From Chlamydiia bacterium (GTDB taxonomy: Bacteria > Chlamydiota > Chlamydiia > Chlamydiales > Simkaniaceae), in NCBI GenBank assembly GCA_022601645.1, contig JAJACH010000001.1, positions 372,001-436,000 of the forward strand: a stretch of DNA of 64,000 nucleotides. Direction: 5' to 3'. The translations under genes and the position numbers were made by a program. Positions within the stretch are counted from its first letter, which is position 1; each line of letters starts with the position of its first letter. A model generated the notes under the pieces. That model had not been told where the DNA came from. It worked only from the letters and a program-made list of their open reading frames with translations, and made no database searches. Below are positions 49,349 to 57,231 of this stretch, one piece after another.

Positions 49349-50365
49349 CTATGAGGAGAGGAAGTCTAAGATGGCTTGTGTTGTGATCTCGTGCGCTTTT
49401 TTAGAAGAGTCTAGGGCGTTGTCATCGCCTTTTGCCCACTTAAGGAGGGGGCGGATTGAAAAGTCACTTCTTTCCACCCCCTCGATAAGATACGTTTGAG
49501 CTTGTGCAGAAAGAGCTGTAAATGTTTCAAAATCAGAGCGAAGTTTTCCGTTTTCTTTGATCGATTTTTCTGAAAGGAGTGTTAGTGTGGGTTTTGCTGT
49601 TCCTTCGATGGTGTCTTTGGTGAGTTTTCCGTCGAGATTGATACAATGTGTGATGCGTGGGTCGACTTGTGTGGTAAGAATTGCGGCTTGACCGCCTAGG
49701 CCTATGCCCATGACGATTAAAGGTTCGTTTTCATGAAGTTTAATGTGATCAATAATTTGTGAAATGTCGCTTGCTTGGAGTTCTGCTTTTTGTGAGGGTG
49801 CTAGGTGGTCGAATGCTTCTTTTTCGGAGGGAAGTTCTTTTGAAGAGGAGGTGTAAGGGTGATTAATTGAGATGACTAGATAGCCGTGCGAGGTGAGTTC
49901 TTCTAAAAGTGGCCTGTATTCTGCTGGGTCGTTTTCTAATCCGTGTGAAAAAAGGATGACGCCTAAAACGTCGACATGTTCGGGATGAGTTAAGGTTTTC
50001 ATTGCAAAGGCGTGTGTGCGAGGGGCGACGAGTGTTCCTGATAAGCGAAGGTTAGATTGTCCGTGTCCTGGATTTTTTAAAGGTGTGAAAATGTCTAAGC
50101 TTAAGTTTCCTTCAACAGTGTCTCCTACAATCGGGTCTTTTCGATTAACGCCGTGAAGGATTTTTGTTGAATGGCCAACGTAGTAGTTGCCAGTAAGTTT
50201 TGGGAGGACTGCAGAGAGGGGGCGCATGTCTTTGAATTTTTCAAAAGCGGTATCTTCCATTTGATTGAGCTTGGAATTTGAGAGATTACCTCTCATAGAA
50301 TCGATGTAACGTAGTACCGTAGGTAGAATGGGTGTTTCGTAGATTTCATTTGCTGCTTCAGCCAT
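49349..50365 (-). CDS. Alpha/beta hydrolase-like protein lacking the nucleophile Ser
   Basis: 338 residues. Similar to PAF-acetylhydrolase/dienelactone hydrolase-like enzymes: VILFSHGLENDPAEYRPLLEELTSHGYLVISINHPYTSS is the usual first half of the fold. The nucleophile elbow should read G-x-S-x-G but reads GIGLGGQ (near residue 214), so the Ser is replaced by Gly. The codon is GGC, one base from AGC. It is either a pseudoenzyme, a recently inactivated gene without other damage, or a binding protein. No signal peptide. Own promoter divergent from the ABC-F gene, with a strong AGCGGAGG site. Confidence 0.78.
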   Translation of the reverse strand: MAEAANEIYETPILPTVLRYIDSMRGNLSNSKLNQMEDTAFEKFKDMRPLSAVLPKLTGNYYVGHSTKILHGVNRKDPIVGDTVEGNLSLDIFTPLKNPGHGQSNLRLSGTLVAPRTHAFAMKTLTHPEHVDVLGVILFSHGLENDPAEYRPLLEELTSHGYLVISINHPYTSSSKELPSEKEAFDHLAPSQKAELQASDISQIIDHIKLHENEPLIVMGIGLGGQAAILTTQVDPRITHCINLDGKLTKDTIEGTAKPTLTLLSEKSIKENGKLRSDFETFTALSAQAQTYLIEGVERSDFSIRPLLKWAKGDDNALDSSKKAHEITTQAILDFLSS

Positions 50366-50385
50366 TTAATAAGCCTCCGCTACTA

Positions 50386-50414
50386 TTATATCATAATTTG
50401 AATTAAACTGCAAA
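50386..50414 (-). promoter_or_regulatory. Sigma-70 promoter of the hydrolase-like gene
   Basis: Minus strand: TTGCAG (50409-50414), 17-base spacer, TATAAT (50386-50391), then AGCGGAGG and ATG at 50365. It overlaps the plus-strand promoter of the ABC-F gene. Confidence 0.65.
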
Positions 50415-50427
50415 TGCACTTATAATC
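50399..50427 (+). promoter_or_regulatory. Sigma-70 promoter of the ABC-F gene
   Basis: TTGAAT (50399-50404), 17-base spacer, TATAAT (50422-50427), about 47 bases before the ATG. Overlaps the divergent promoter on the other strand, so the two start events may compete. Confidence 0.65.
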
Positions 50428-50473
50428 AATAGGTTATATATATTTATTGACTTTCTCTCATAGAGGGCAGATA

Positions 50474-52021
50474 ATGCCCTATCTAATCATGATCAGCGTG
50501 AACAATCTTGCTATGAGCTACGGCTCGAGGCTATTATTTACCGATGTCAATCTCACTCTCTCTGAGAAGCGGCGCTACGCCCTTGTTGGTGGAAATGGGG
50601 TGGGTAAATCGACCTTTTTAAAGGTTTTGACAGGGGAGGAGGATTCTTCCTTTGGAGATGTCTCTATTCCTAAGCGCTTTACGGTCGGTTTTTTAAAACA
50701 GGATCACTATCTATATGAAAAAACGCCAATTCGCGAAGTGGTTCTTCGGGGGAAGGAAAAGCTTTTTAAGGCGTTAAGCGCTAAAGATGCACTTTACGAT
50801 GAAGAATTTACAGATGAAGTAGCTTATAAAATTGCTGAGCTTGAAGAGGTGATTGAGCGTGAGGGAGGTTATGAGGCGGAAAGTCTCGCAGAAATGCTTC
50901 TTGTCAGTCTGGGGATTGAAGAGGAGCGACACGAGATGGAGCTTGGCACACTTTCAGGTGGATATAAGTTGCGTGTGCTTTTAGCGCGGACACTATTTGC
51001 CAATCCCGACGTACTTATCTTAGATGAGCCAACAAACTACCTCGATATTGTGACCATTGAGTGGCTTGAAAAGTATCTCAAGCACGACTTCGAAGGGCTT
51101 TTACTCTTCACTTCGCATGACCACGATTTTTTAAATAACCTAGCAACGCATGTACTCGACATTGATTATGGGGAGATCCGTTTATATACGGGGAATTACG
51201 ATAAGTTTTTAGTCGACAAGAAGCTACGCATTGAGCAAAAGCTTCATGAAAAAAAGCATGTTGAAGACAAAATTGCTAAGATGCGTGTCTTTGTGGAAAA
51301 ATTTCGCTACAAGCCTTCTAAATCACGCCAAGCGATGTCTCGAGAGAAGATGATCGATAAGATGGAAATCCCAGAGATTGATAAGTCTTCTAGGCGTGCT
51401 CCGAATTTTCGCTTTGAGCAAAAGCGGCGGAGTGGAAAAAAAGTCGTTGATGTCCTTGGTGTTTCAAAGTCATACGGAGAAAAGAGCGTTTTAAAAAATA
51501 TCGAATTTACCATTTTCGAAGGAGAACGCATAGCGCTTTTAGGACCAAATGGAGTTGGAAAGTCGACTCTTCTTAAAGTGATGCTTGATGTTGAAACTAA
51601 AGATGCGGGGGAAGTGAAATGGGGACACCACGTGAAGTGGGGCTATTTTGCGCAAGACCCAAAGTCGGGGATGCCGCTTGAGCATACGCTTTACCGTGAA
51701 CTTTACGATGCGATGCCAGGGGGGCAAGATCCCGTGCTCCGCAGCATCCTTGGAGCGATGCTCTTTAGTGACGATGATGTGAACAAGAAAATCGATATTT
51801 TAAGCGGGGGCGAAGGGGCTCGGTTAGCCTTTGCAAAACTCATGCTCTTAAAGCCGAACCTTCTCATTTTAGATGAGCCAACAAACCACCTTGATATTGA
51901 ATCAAGGGAAGCTCTTAAAGAAGCCTTGGTTGAATATCCTGGGACGGTGATTTTTGTTTCGCACGACCGCGCTTTTGTCAATGCCATAGCGACACGTAAA
52001 ATCAATTTACTTGGGCGGTAG
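50474..52021 (+). CDS. ABC-F ATPase (YbiT-like translation factor)
   Basis: 515 residues with two ATP-binding cassettes and no membrane part. Cassette 1: Walker A GGNGVGKST (about 33-41), signature LSGGYKLRVLLAR, Walker B LILDEPTNYLD. Cassette 2: GPNGVGKST, signature LSGGEGARLAFAK, LILDEPTNHLD and VSHDRAFVN. The linker (about 240-320) is charged and helical (P-site tRNA interaction motif of ABC-F proteins). Cassette 1 has SHDHDFLNN. Layout and absence of a C-terminal coiled coil fit YbiT better than Uup or EttA. Binds ribosomes; exact role unknown. The ATG at 50474 is set by GAGGG six bases upstream. Confidence 0.93.
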   Translation: MPYLIMISVNNLAMSYGSRLLFTDVNLTLSEKRRYALVGGNGVGKSTFLKVLTGEEDSSFGDVSIPKRFTVGFLKQDHYLYEKTPIREVVLRGKEKLFKALSAKDALYDEEFTDEVAYKIAELEEVIEREGGYEAESLAEMLLVSLGIEEERHEMELGTLSGGYKLRVLLARTLFANPDVLILDEPTNYLDIVTIEWLEKYLKHDFEGLLLFTSHDHDFLNNLATHVLDIDYGEIRLYTGNYDKFLVDKKLRIEQKLHEKKHVEDKIAKMRVFVEKFRYKPSKSRQAMSREKMIDKMEIPEIDKSSRRAPNFRFEQKRRSGKKVVDVLGVSKSYGEKSVLKNIEFTIFEGERIALLGPNGVGKSTLLKVMLDVETKDAGEVKWGHHVKWGYFAQDPKSGMPLEHTLYRELYDAMPGGQDPVLRSILGAMLFSDDDVNKKIDILSGGEGARLAFAKLMLLKPNLLILDEPTNHLDIESREALKEALVEYPGTVIFVSHDRAFVNAIATRKINLLGR

Positions 52022-52429
52022 GCCTAAAAGCGCTCGCACACGGTTCACTTCTTCTCTGACTATATCCGGAAGAACTTCTGTTGGGGTTGGTTTTGGGGGC
52101 GGAACTGGAGGCTTGAGAGTAAAAGTGATGTCTTCTGTAATTTCCTGCCGAGGCACAACATCTGTAGGGAAAGGGGCAATCCCGTACCGATATCCTAAAC
52201 TTCTTATTTGACAAAGAGACGCAATCGTCAGTCTATCAAGTGCAAAGATCTCAATGCGCCCTTCTAAAGCAGTTAGATTGCATGCTGGGTGAACGTGGAC
52301 CTCTCTTCCTAAAATCCAGATGCTACCTTTATGGGATTTTAAGCAGGCTCGCAGATAAATAACGGCATCGGGATCCAAAATATAGATTGTATCGTCTGAT
52401 GTAAAAGGTAGATCGAGCCTCCATGACAT
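52007..52429 (-). CDS. Small protein of unknown function
   Basis: 140 residues, soluble. The first half is beta-like (WRLDLPFTSDDTIYILDPDAVIYLRACLKS), with repeated hydrophobic strands and Cys, and the second half has a Pro-rich segment (KPPVPPPKPTPT) and a short C-terminal helix. No family recognised. Convergent with the ABC-F gene, overlapping its 3' end by 15 bases. Start chosen as the ATG that gives the only long frame; no clear ribosome site. Confidence 0.55.
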   Translation of the reverse strand: MSWRLDLPFTSDDTIYILDPDAVIYLRACLKSHKGSIWILGREVHVHPACNLTALEGRIEIFALDRLTIASLCQIRSLGYRYGIAPFPTDVVPRQEITEDITFTLKPPVPPPKPTPTEVLPDIVREEVNRVRALLGLPPK

Positions 52430-52490
52430 AGGTTAATACGGTAAAGTATTCCTAGATAAAAATCATTAAGCTACAGGAAAATATCTTGCT

Positions 52491-53063
52491 ATGACAGTCA
52501 GAGGGTATGAAGGAGATATAGATGCAAGAGGCGAGTCTAGGAGAGAAAGCCGTCACGGTTTATGTGTTGGTTATGCAATGTCTAGATATGGACATGCACA
52601 TCTGAGGGTTCCAAAAGTTACAGCAGAACGTGTTCAAGCAGCTTATACAACGTACAGTAGAGAGAGAAGGGCTTTTCATAAAGGCCCCAGTCTGTTTGAA
52701 GGAAGTGATCCTGCCTTGCTGAAGTGGAAATTTGGTATTAAAAACGTACGTCATGTGGAATCTGGAAGGCTTTCGTATTTAGATATCATCTCCTTAGATG
52801 GAGAATTTGCCATCAGTTTAAAACGTTCTAAAAAAGGGCATCGTATCTACCTCTCTTTATTGCATGGTGAATTAGGTTTTGGAGATAACGACCATTTTTG
52901 GACGGCGACTACTCGAGAAATTTTACAACTCGAGTTGCGACATCGCATTGAAACGGTTTGGGAAAGGAGGGGGTATCGAGCTTATCATTTGTGGCGCATT
53001 GAACGCACGGGGGATGCGATGCTTAAACATCGATTAGGTCGTTGGCAGAGTGGTTTGTTTTAA
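52491..53063 (+). CDS. Protein of unknown function
   Basis: 190 residues, basic and Arg-rich, soluble, no signal peptide. The Arg-rich N-terminus (SRRESRHG) is followed by a mixed domain with LDIISLDGEFAISLKRSKKGHRIYLSLLHGELGFG (about 97-131) and an aromatic helix ETVWERRGYRAYHLWRIERTGD. No family recognised. It overlaps the next, opposite gene by 41 bases at the 3' end, so at least one C-terminus is not under strong constraint. Weak ribosome site. Confidence 0.55.
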   Translation: MTVRGYEGDIDARGESRRESRHGLCVGYAMSRYGHAHLRVPKVTAERVQAAYTTYSRERRAFHKGPSLFEGSDPALLKWKFGIKNVRHVESGRLSYLDIISLDGEFAISLKRSKKGHRIYLSLLHGELGFGDNDHFWTATTREILQLELRHRIETVWERRGYRAYHLWRIERTGDAMLKHRLGRWQSGLF

Positions 53064-53517
53064 ACTCATGAAAGGTGACCTTGGGGTATTTTTTGCGAAG
53101 CTGCTCGATTTTTGGTCCCTTGGTTTTTTCAAAGTTCCAAATATAGAGGACAAGTTCTAAGTTGAACACTTTTTTACAGCCTTGAGGTGTATCATTCATG
53201 CTTTTGTCACAGCGAAAAAGGCGTTTGAATGCGCGCCAAATACAAAGCAGTCTTGGAAGATGAAAGTAGATCACGGTATCAGACTTTTCAAAGCGCATTT
53301 CTAAAGAGGAGATAGCACATCCTTCGATGATCCAAGAAGGTTCTTCAATCAGGTTTTTTTTGATCTCTAAGAAATCTTGTTTTTCGCGTTTTTTTCCGCC
53401 AGGCAAGAACATGTGAGTGTCTAGATGGTGGACGGGGATCTTCAGATGCTTCGACAGTTTTGATGCGAAGGTGGATTTTCCGCTGCCAGGAAGCCCGATG
53501 ATTGTAATTTTTTTCAT
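53023..53517 (-). CDS. Adenylate kinase-like P-loop NTPase (DNA topology modulation/FlaR type)
   Basis: 164 residues. Walker A GLPGSGKSTFA (7-17), HHLDTHMFLPGGKKR (LD-x-H segment typical of the group), WIIEGCAISS with Walker B-like strand, and YFHLPRLLCIWRAFKRLFR as the arginine-rich lid. Closest recognisable group is small nucleoside/shikimate-kinase-like ATPases annotated as DNA topology modulation or FlaR proteins; the real substrate is unknown. The ATG at 53517 starts the first strand. Overlaps the opposite gene at its 3' end. Confidence 0.82.
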   Translation of the reverse strand: MKKITIIGLPGSGKSTFASKLSKHLKIPVHHLDTHMFLPGGKKREKQDFLEIKKNLIEEPSWIIEGCAISSLEMRFEKSDTVIYFHLPRLLCIWRAFKRLFRCDKSMNDTPQGCKKVFNLELVLYIWNFEKTKGPKIEQLRKKYPKVTFHEFKTNHSANDLIDV

Positions 53518-53555
53518 GTTAAAAAATTCTAACAAGAAAATGTGTTTATTGCTTG

Positions 53556-53567
53556 GAGAAATTTCTC
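53556..53567. promoter_or_regulatory. 12-base palindrome in a divergent intergenic region
   Basis: GAGAAATTTCTC is perfectly symmetric and lies between the P-loop gene (start 53517, minus) and the DUF1207 gene (start 53591, plus). It may be an operator. A TATTAA (53577-53582) before the plus-strand ATG is a possible -10. Confidence 0.3.
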
Positions 53568-53590
53568 GGTTTCAGTTATTAATGAGAACT

Positions 53591-54730
53591 ATGAAATTTG
53601 TATTTCTTACCTTAGCGTGCACCAGTCTTTTGAGTGCAGAGCAGCTTGTCAGAGCCCATTCTTTACCTGCGGATCATACAGAAACGATGGATGATTCGTA
53701 TATGGAGGGATACATCCAGGCGCTTTTGAATTCACACTATTATGAATTCAATGTACGTGTGTCTGTAAGAGGTGGCAATGTGTATGTATACCATTTGCCA
53801 GACAATCGTTTGATTAGTAATTCGATCATTGCATTTGTAAAAGATGTCCCAGGTGTCAAAGAAGTTTATGAGGCAGAGGGAGATCCCCCTAAGCAAGATG
53901 AGGAAAAAGAATCAAAGGAAGTTGAGCGCATATCCGGCGTATGGTTCCCTCAGTCAACTCTCTTATTTCAACCGCTGATTGCTGATCCAAGAGAACCGAT
54001 TTATTCAGCGCAGTATCGGGTGGGTGATAAGGTCCTTGGAACACAATCTGTTGGTGTCTCGTATGGAGATACGTTCCCAATCTATCGCTGGACAAATGTG
54101 GGAAAGTATGGCTTAGCTGTGCAACTCGATGTGCAGGCGGGCGCATGGTCTGTGTTCAAAATGTGGGTGAAAAATCACCCCGGCGAGACTTCCGAGCTTA
54201 TGAATACCTCGTATTTGATAGGCATTCCTGTATCGATTGCATTTGACAACTGGTCGATGCGTTTTCGGATTTATCACCAGTCATGCCATTTAGGCGACGA
54301 GTTCATGAATTGGAACCCGGATGTGAAACGTCTTAATCCGAGTATTGAGGCGATTGATTGGTTTACATCGTATCAAGTGAACGAAGGTTTTAGAATCTAT
54401 TTCGGACCTGGTGTGGTGGTGAATTCTGATTCGACTTTTCACATAGATCCATTCTATTTCCAACTGGGAACGGAAGTGCGGGCTTTTGGACGACGCTCGT
54501 TTTATCACCAACTCTATGGGACTGGTTTTTTAGCGCTCAATGTACGGCTTTGGCAGGAAATGAATTTTAGACCTGATTTTACCGGACAACTTGGCTACGA
54601 ATTGAGTAAATTGCAGGGGACTGGACGGAAATTCCGCTTCTTTGTTGGGTATCACAATGGCTACTCTGAAGGACAGTTCTTCAAGGAGTTTTCCTATTAT
54701 GGAATGGTTGGCCTTTCATATGGATTCTAA
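53591..54730 (+). CDS. Outer-membrane DUF1207 protein with an N-terminal BON-like domain
   Basis: 379 residues. Signal peptide (about 1-16, ending LLSAEQ). Residues 37-95 resemble a BON domain (YIQALLNSHYYEFNVRVSVRGG, NVYVYHLP, VKDVPGVKEV), which in other proteins binds phospholipid or links to the outer membrane. From about 112 the sequence WFPQSTLLFQPLIADPREP starts a DUF1207 domain, known from chlamydiae, with strand alternation and a Tyr/Phe-rich C-terminus that ends in Phe, consistent with a barrel. Start at 53591 gives the best signal peptide; an upstream in-frame ATG at 53582 is also possible. Co-transcription with the following permease gene is likely. Confidence 0.8.
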   Translation: MKFVFLTLACTSLLSAEQLVRAHSLPADHTETMDDSYMEGYIQALLNSHYYEFNVRVSVRGGNVYVYHLPDNRLISNSIIAFVKDVPGVKEVYEAEGDPPKQDEEKESKEVERISGVWFPQSTLLFQPLIADPREPIYSAQYRVGDKVLGTQSVGVSYGDTFPIYRWTNVGKYGLAVQLDVQAGAWSVFKMWVKNHPGETSELMNTSYLIGIPVSIAFDNWSMRFRIYHQSCHLGDEFMNWNPDVKRLNPSIEAIDWFTSYQVNEGFRIYFGPGVVVNSDSTFHIDPFYFQLGTEVRAFGRRSFYHQLYGTGFLALNVRLWQEMNFRPDFTGQLGYELSKLQGTGRKFRFFVGYHNGYSEGQFFKEFSYYGMVGLSYGF

Positions 54731-54733
54731 TGC

Positions 54734-55951
54734 ATGAAATTTTATACGTGTAAGACGATCGGTGCAACGTTACTTGTAACAGGGACAACGATTGGCGCGG
54801 GGATGTTGGCTTTACCGGTCACAACGGGCTCTGCCGGCTTTTTTCCCGCAGCTTGTTTGTTTATTGTTTCCTTTATCTATATGCTGATGAGCCTCTTTTT
54901 GCTTTTAGAGGTGAATCTTTGGTCTCACAAGATTTCAGCGAATATGATTACGCTTGCAAAAGAGCACTTGGGTTGGATTGGGCAGATCATTGCCTGGTTT
55001 GCATTTCTTTTGCTTTTATATGCTGTAGCTGCGGCCTATATTTCAGCAGGAGGCGCGCTGATCAGTAGCGTATTGAATGAAGCGTTTTTGGAAAAGGTCT
55101 CTGTTCAGTATGGGATGTGGGTTTTTGTGATTGTGTTTGGCTGTTTTACGGTTTTTGGAACGCGAGGTGTGGATGCGGTCAATCGTCTTTTTGTGTTTGG
55201 TCTCTTGTTTGCCTTTCTCTTCTTGATTGTATTTACAACGCCTCATGTTGAGTGGCAACACTTTGAGACAGGTAATCCATCAGCTCTTTGGGCTGCAGTT
55301 CCAATCACAATTTTATCTTTCACATCGCATATTATCTTGCCAAGTTTAAGGACCTATTTGTCAGGGGACCTTAAAAAGCTCAAAAAAGCGCTTATTTGGG
55401 GAAGTGTGATTCCTCTTATCATTTATTTAGTTTGGGTTTTTCTTATCATGGGCATTCTTCCTCCTGAGGGGGAGTTTAGTTTGGCTAAAATTGGTATGCG
55501 CGCGCACCCTGTTTCAGGGATTACTAAGGCTTTAAATACGCTTATTCAGGTCCCATACTTAGGCATAATTGTGGGTTTTTTCTCATTTTTTGCCCTTGTC
55601 ACTTCCTTTTTTGGAGTGGCATTATCGCTCTTTGATTTTTTAGCGGATGGCTTGCGGCTTAAAAAGCAGTTTTGGAATCGTATCCTTTTGATGTGTCTTA
55701 TGTTTATCCCTCCTTTAGCCTTTGCGCTGTATTATCCTAAAGGATTTGTATTAGCCCTTGGTTATGCAGGTGTTTTTGTTGCCATTCTCTATGGGATTTT
55801 ACCAGCTATTATGGTGCTTAAAGGGCGTTACATTGAGAAGTTGGAGTTCAAATATCGCGTGCCAGGCGGATGGGTTATTCCTGCGATTGTATTTCTAGGA
55901 GCGCTTTTTGTGATCTATTTGCAGATTGCAGCAACTCGCGGCTTTTTCTAA
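54734..55951 (+). CDS. TyrP-like aromatic amino acid permease, copy 2
   Basis: 405 residues, 11 hydrophobic helices. Signature GTTIGAGMLALPVTTGSAGF at the N-terminus, like copies 1 and 3; VTSFFGVALSLFDFLADGL in helix 8 region is also shared. Starts 3 bases after the DUF1207 stop without its own ribosome site, so coupling is likely. HAAAP family tyrosine/tryptophan proton symporter; specificity unknown. Confidence 0.88.
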   Translation: MKFYTCKTIGATLLVTGTTIGAGMLALPVTTGSAGFFPAACLFIVSFIYMLMSLFLLLEVNLWSHKISANMITLAKEHLGWIGQIIAWFAFLLLLYAVAAAYISAGGALISSVLNEAFLEKVSVQYGMWVFVIVFGCFTVFGTRGVDAVNRLFVFGLLFAFLFLIVFTTPHVEWQHFETGNPSALWAAVPITILSFTSHIILPSLRTYLSGDLKKLKKALIWGSVIPLIIYLVWVFLIMGILPPEGEFSLAKIGMRAHPVSGITKALNTLIQVPYLGIIVGFFSFFALVTSFFGVALSLFDFLADGLRLKKQFWNRILLMCLMFIPPLAFALYYPKGFVLALGYAGVFVAILYGILPAIMVLKGRYIEKLEFKYRVPGGWVIPAIVFLGALFVIYLQIAATRGFF

Positions 55952-55979
55952 AAGAGCATTTTTGATAAAGTAACTTCCT

Positions 55980-56843
55980 ATGGAACTCTTAAAATCTGTA
56001 GCCATTCATAATGGCCCCTTTCATGCGGACGAAGTTACAGCTTGTGCGCTTCTTATTACATTTGACCTAATCGATAGAGACAAAATTTTTCGCACGCGCG
56101 ATACCCAGAAGATTATTGCTTGCGAGTATGTGTGTGATGTAGGCGGAATTTACGATCCTGAAACGAAGCATTTTGATCATCATCAGGCTGATTACAAAGG
56201 TCAACTTTCAAGTGCTGGCATGATTCTTCTCTATCTGAAAGAGGAAGGGATCATTCCAGAAACACTGTTTAATTGGATTAATGATCACTTGGTTCTTGGA
56301 ATTGATTTACATGACAATGGCTTAGTGACAACAGAGCGAGGGCATTGTTCTTTTTCTGGAGTGATTCACTATTTCAACCCCGCAGAACACGATGCAGACA
56401 CAAATGAGTCCTTTAACCAAGCGCTTGATTTCGTGCTTGGGCATCTTAAAAGACTGATTGATCGCTACAACTACATCCAAGATTGCAATGAGATTGTGAA
56501 AGAAGCAATGGACGCCTCGGATGGGAAGATCATGGAGTTTGATCGCTCTATTTCTTGGGTTGATAGTTTCTTTCAACTTGGAGGCGAGAAACATACTGCT
56601 GAATTTTTGATCATGCCTAGTGGCAACCATTGGAAATTGCGTGGAGTCCCACCATCGTATGATGAGCGGATGAAAGTAAGACGCCCTTTTCCTCAAAAAT
56701 GGGCAGGTCTTATGAATAGTGACCTCAAAAAAGCCTCTGGAATTCAAGGCGCCATTTTCTGTCACAAGGGGCGTTTTATCTCAGTTTGGGAAACAAAAGA
56801 AGACGCACTTTTAGCTTACAAGATGGTACTGGAGGAAGAGTGA
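55980..56843 (+). CDS. MYG1/UPF0160-family metal-dependent protein
   Basis: 287 residues. Motifs of the MYG1 family, related to DHH phosphoesterases: HNGPFHADEVTACALL (10-25), CDVGGIYDPETKHFDHHQ (with the HDHH metal motif) and WINDHLVLGIDLHDNG. Eukaryotic MYG1 is a 3'-5' RNA exonuclease of mitochondria and nucleus; bacterial role is unclear. Overlaps the HIT gene by 4 bases. No ribosome site; the ATG follows TAAAGT (55966-55971) by 8 bases. Confidence 0.9.
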   Translation: MELLKSVAIHNGPFHADEVTACALLITFDLIDRDKIFRTRDTQKIIACEYVCDVGGIYDPETKHFDHHQADYKGQLSSAGMILLYLKEEGIIPETLFNWINDHLVLGIDLHDNGLVTTERGHCSFSGVIHYFNPAEHDADTNESFNQALDFVLGHLKRLIDRYNYIQDCNEIVKEAMDASDGKIMEFDRSISWVDSFFQLGGEKHTAEFLIMPSGNHWKLRGVPPSYDERMKVRRPFPQKWAGLMNSDLKKASGIQGAIFCHKGRFISVWETKEDALLAYKMVLEEE

Positions 56844-57175
56844 GTACAATCTTCAAGAAAATCTTAGACAAAGAATTGCCTGCAGAAGTTGTGTATGAAA
56901 ACGAGCATTTGATCTGTATCAAAGACATCAATCCAGTGGCTCCTGTACATTTATTGATTATTCCTCGAAAAGAAATCACTTCTATTCAAGCGATGAAAGA
57001 AGCAGATCTCCCCCTTATGGGAGAAATCATTAAAGCAGCGCAGCATGTAGCAAAAGAATTTGGCGTGGAATCAGAATACCGCCTATTAACCAATAACGGG
57101 GAAAACGCAGGGCAAACAGTCTTTCATCTCCATTTTCATCTAGTCGGCGGTAGGGCACTTGGCTCAATGGCTTGA
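56840..57175 (+). CDS. HIT-family nucleotide hydrolase
   Basis: 111 residues. Contains the histidine triad HLHFHLV (His-x-His-x-His) near residue 98-103, and KDINPVAPVHLLIIPRKEI, both typical of Hint/PKCI-type proteins that hydrolyse nucleoside phosphoramidates. GTG start at 56840 overlaps the MYG1 stop (GTGA) and follows GGAGGAAGA. Substrate unknown; a cytosolic housekeeping protein. Confidence 0.94.
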   Translation: MSTIFKKILDKELPAEVVYENEHLICIKDINPVAPVHLLIIPRKEITSIQAMKEADLPLMGEIIKAAQHVAKEFGVESEYRLLTNNGENAGQTVFHLHFHLVGGRALGSMA

Positions 57176-57231
57176 TTATTAGAGCCGCGCAGATTATTTT
57201 GAAAAATAGATCAACTTGGTGAAGGTGTGTG

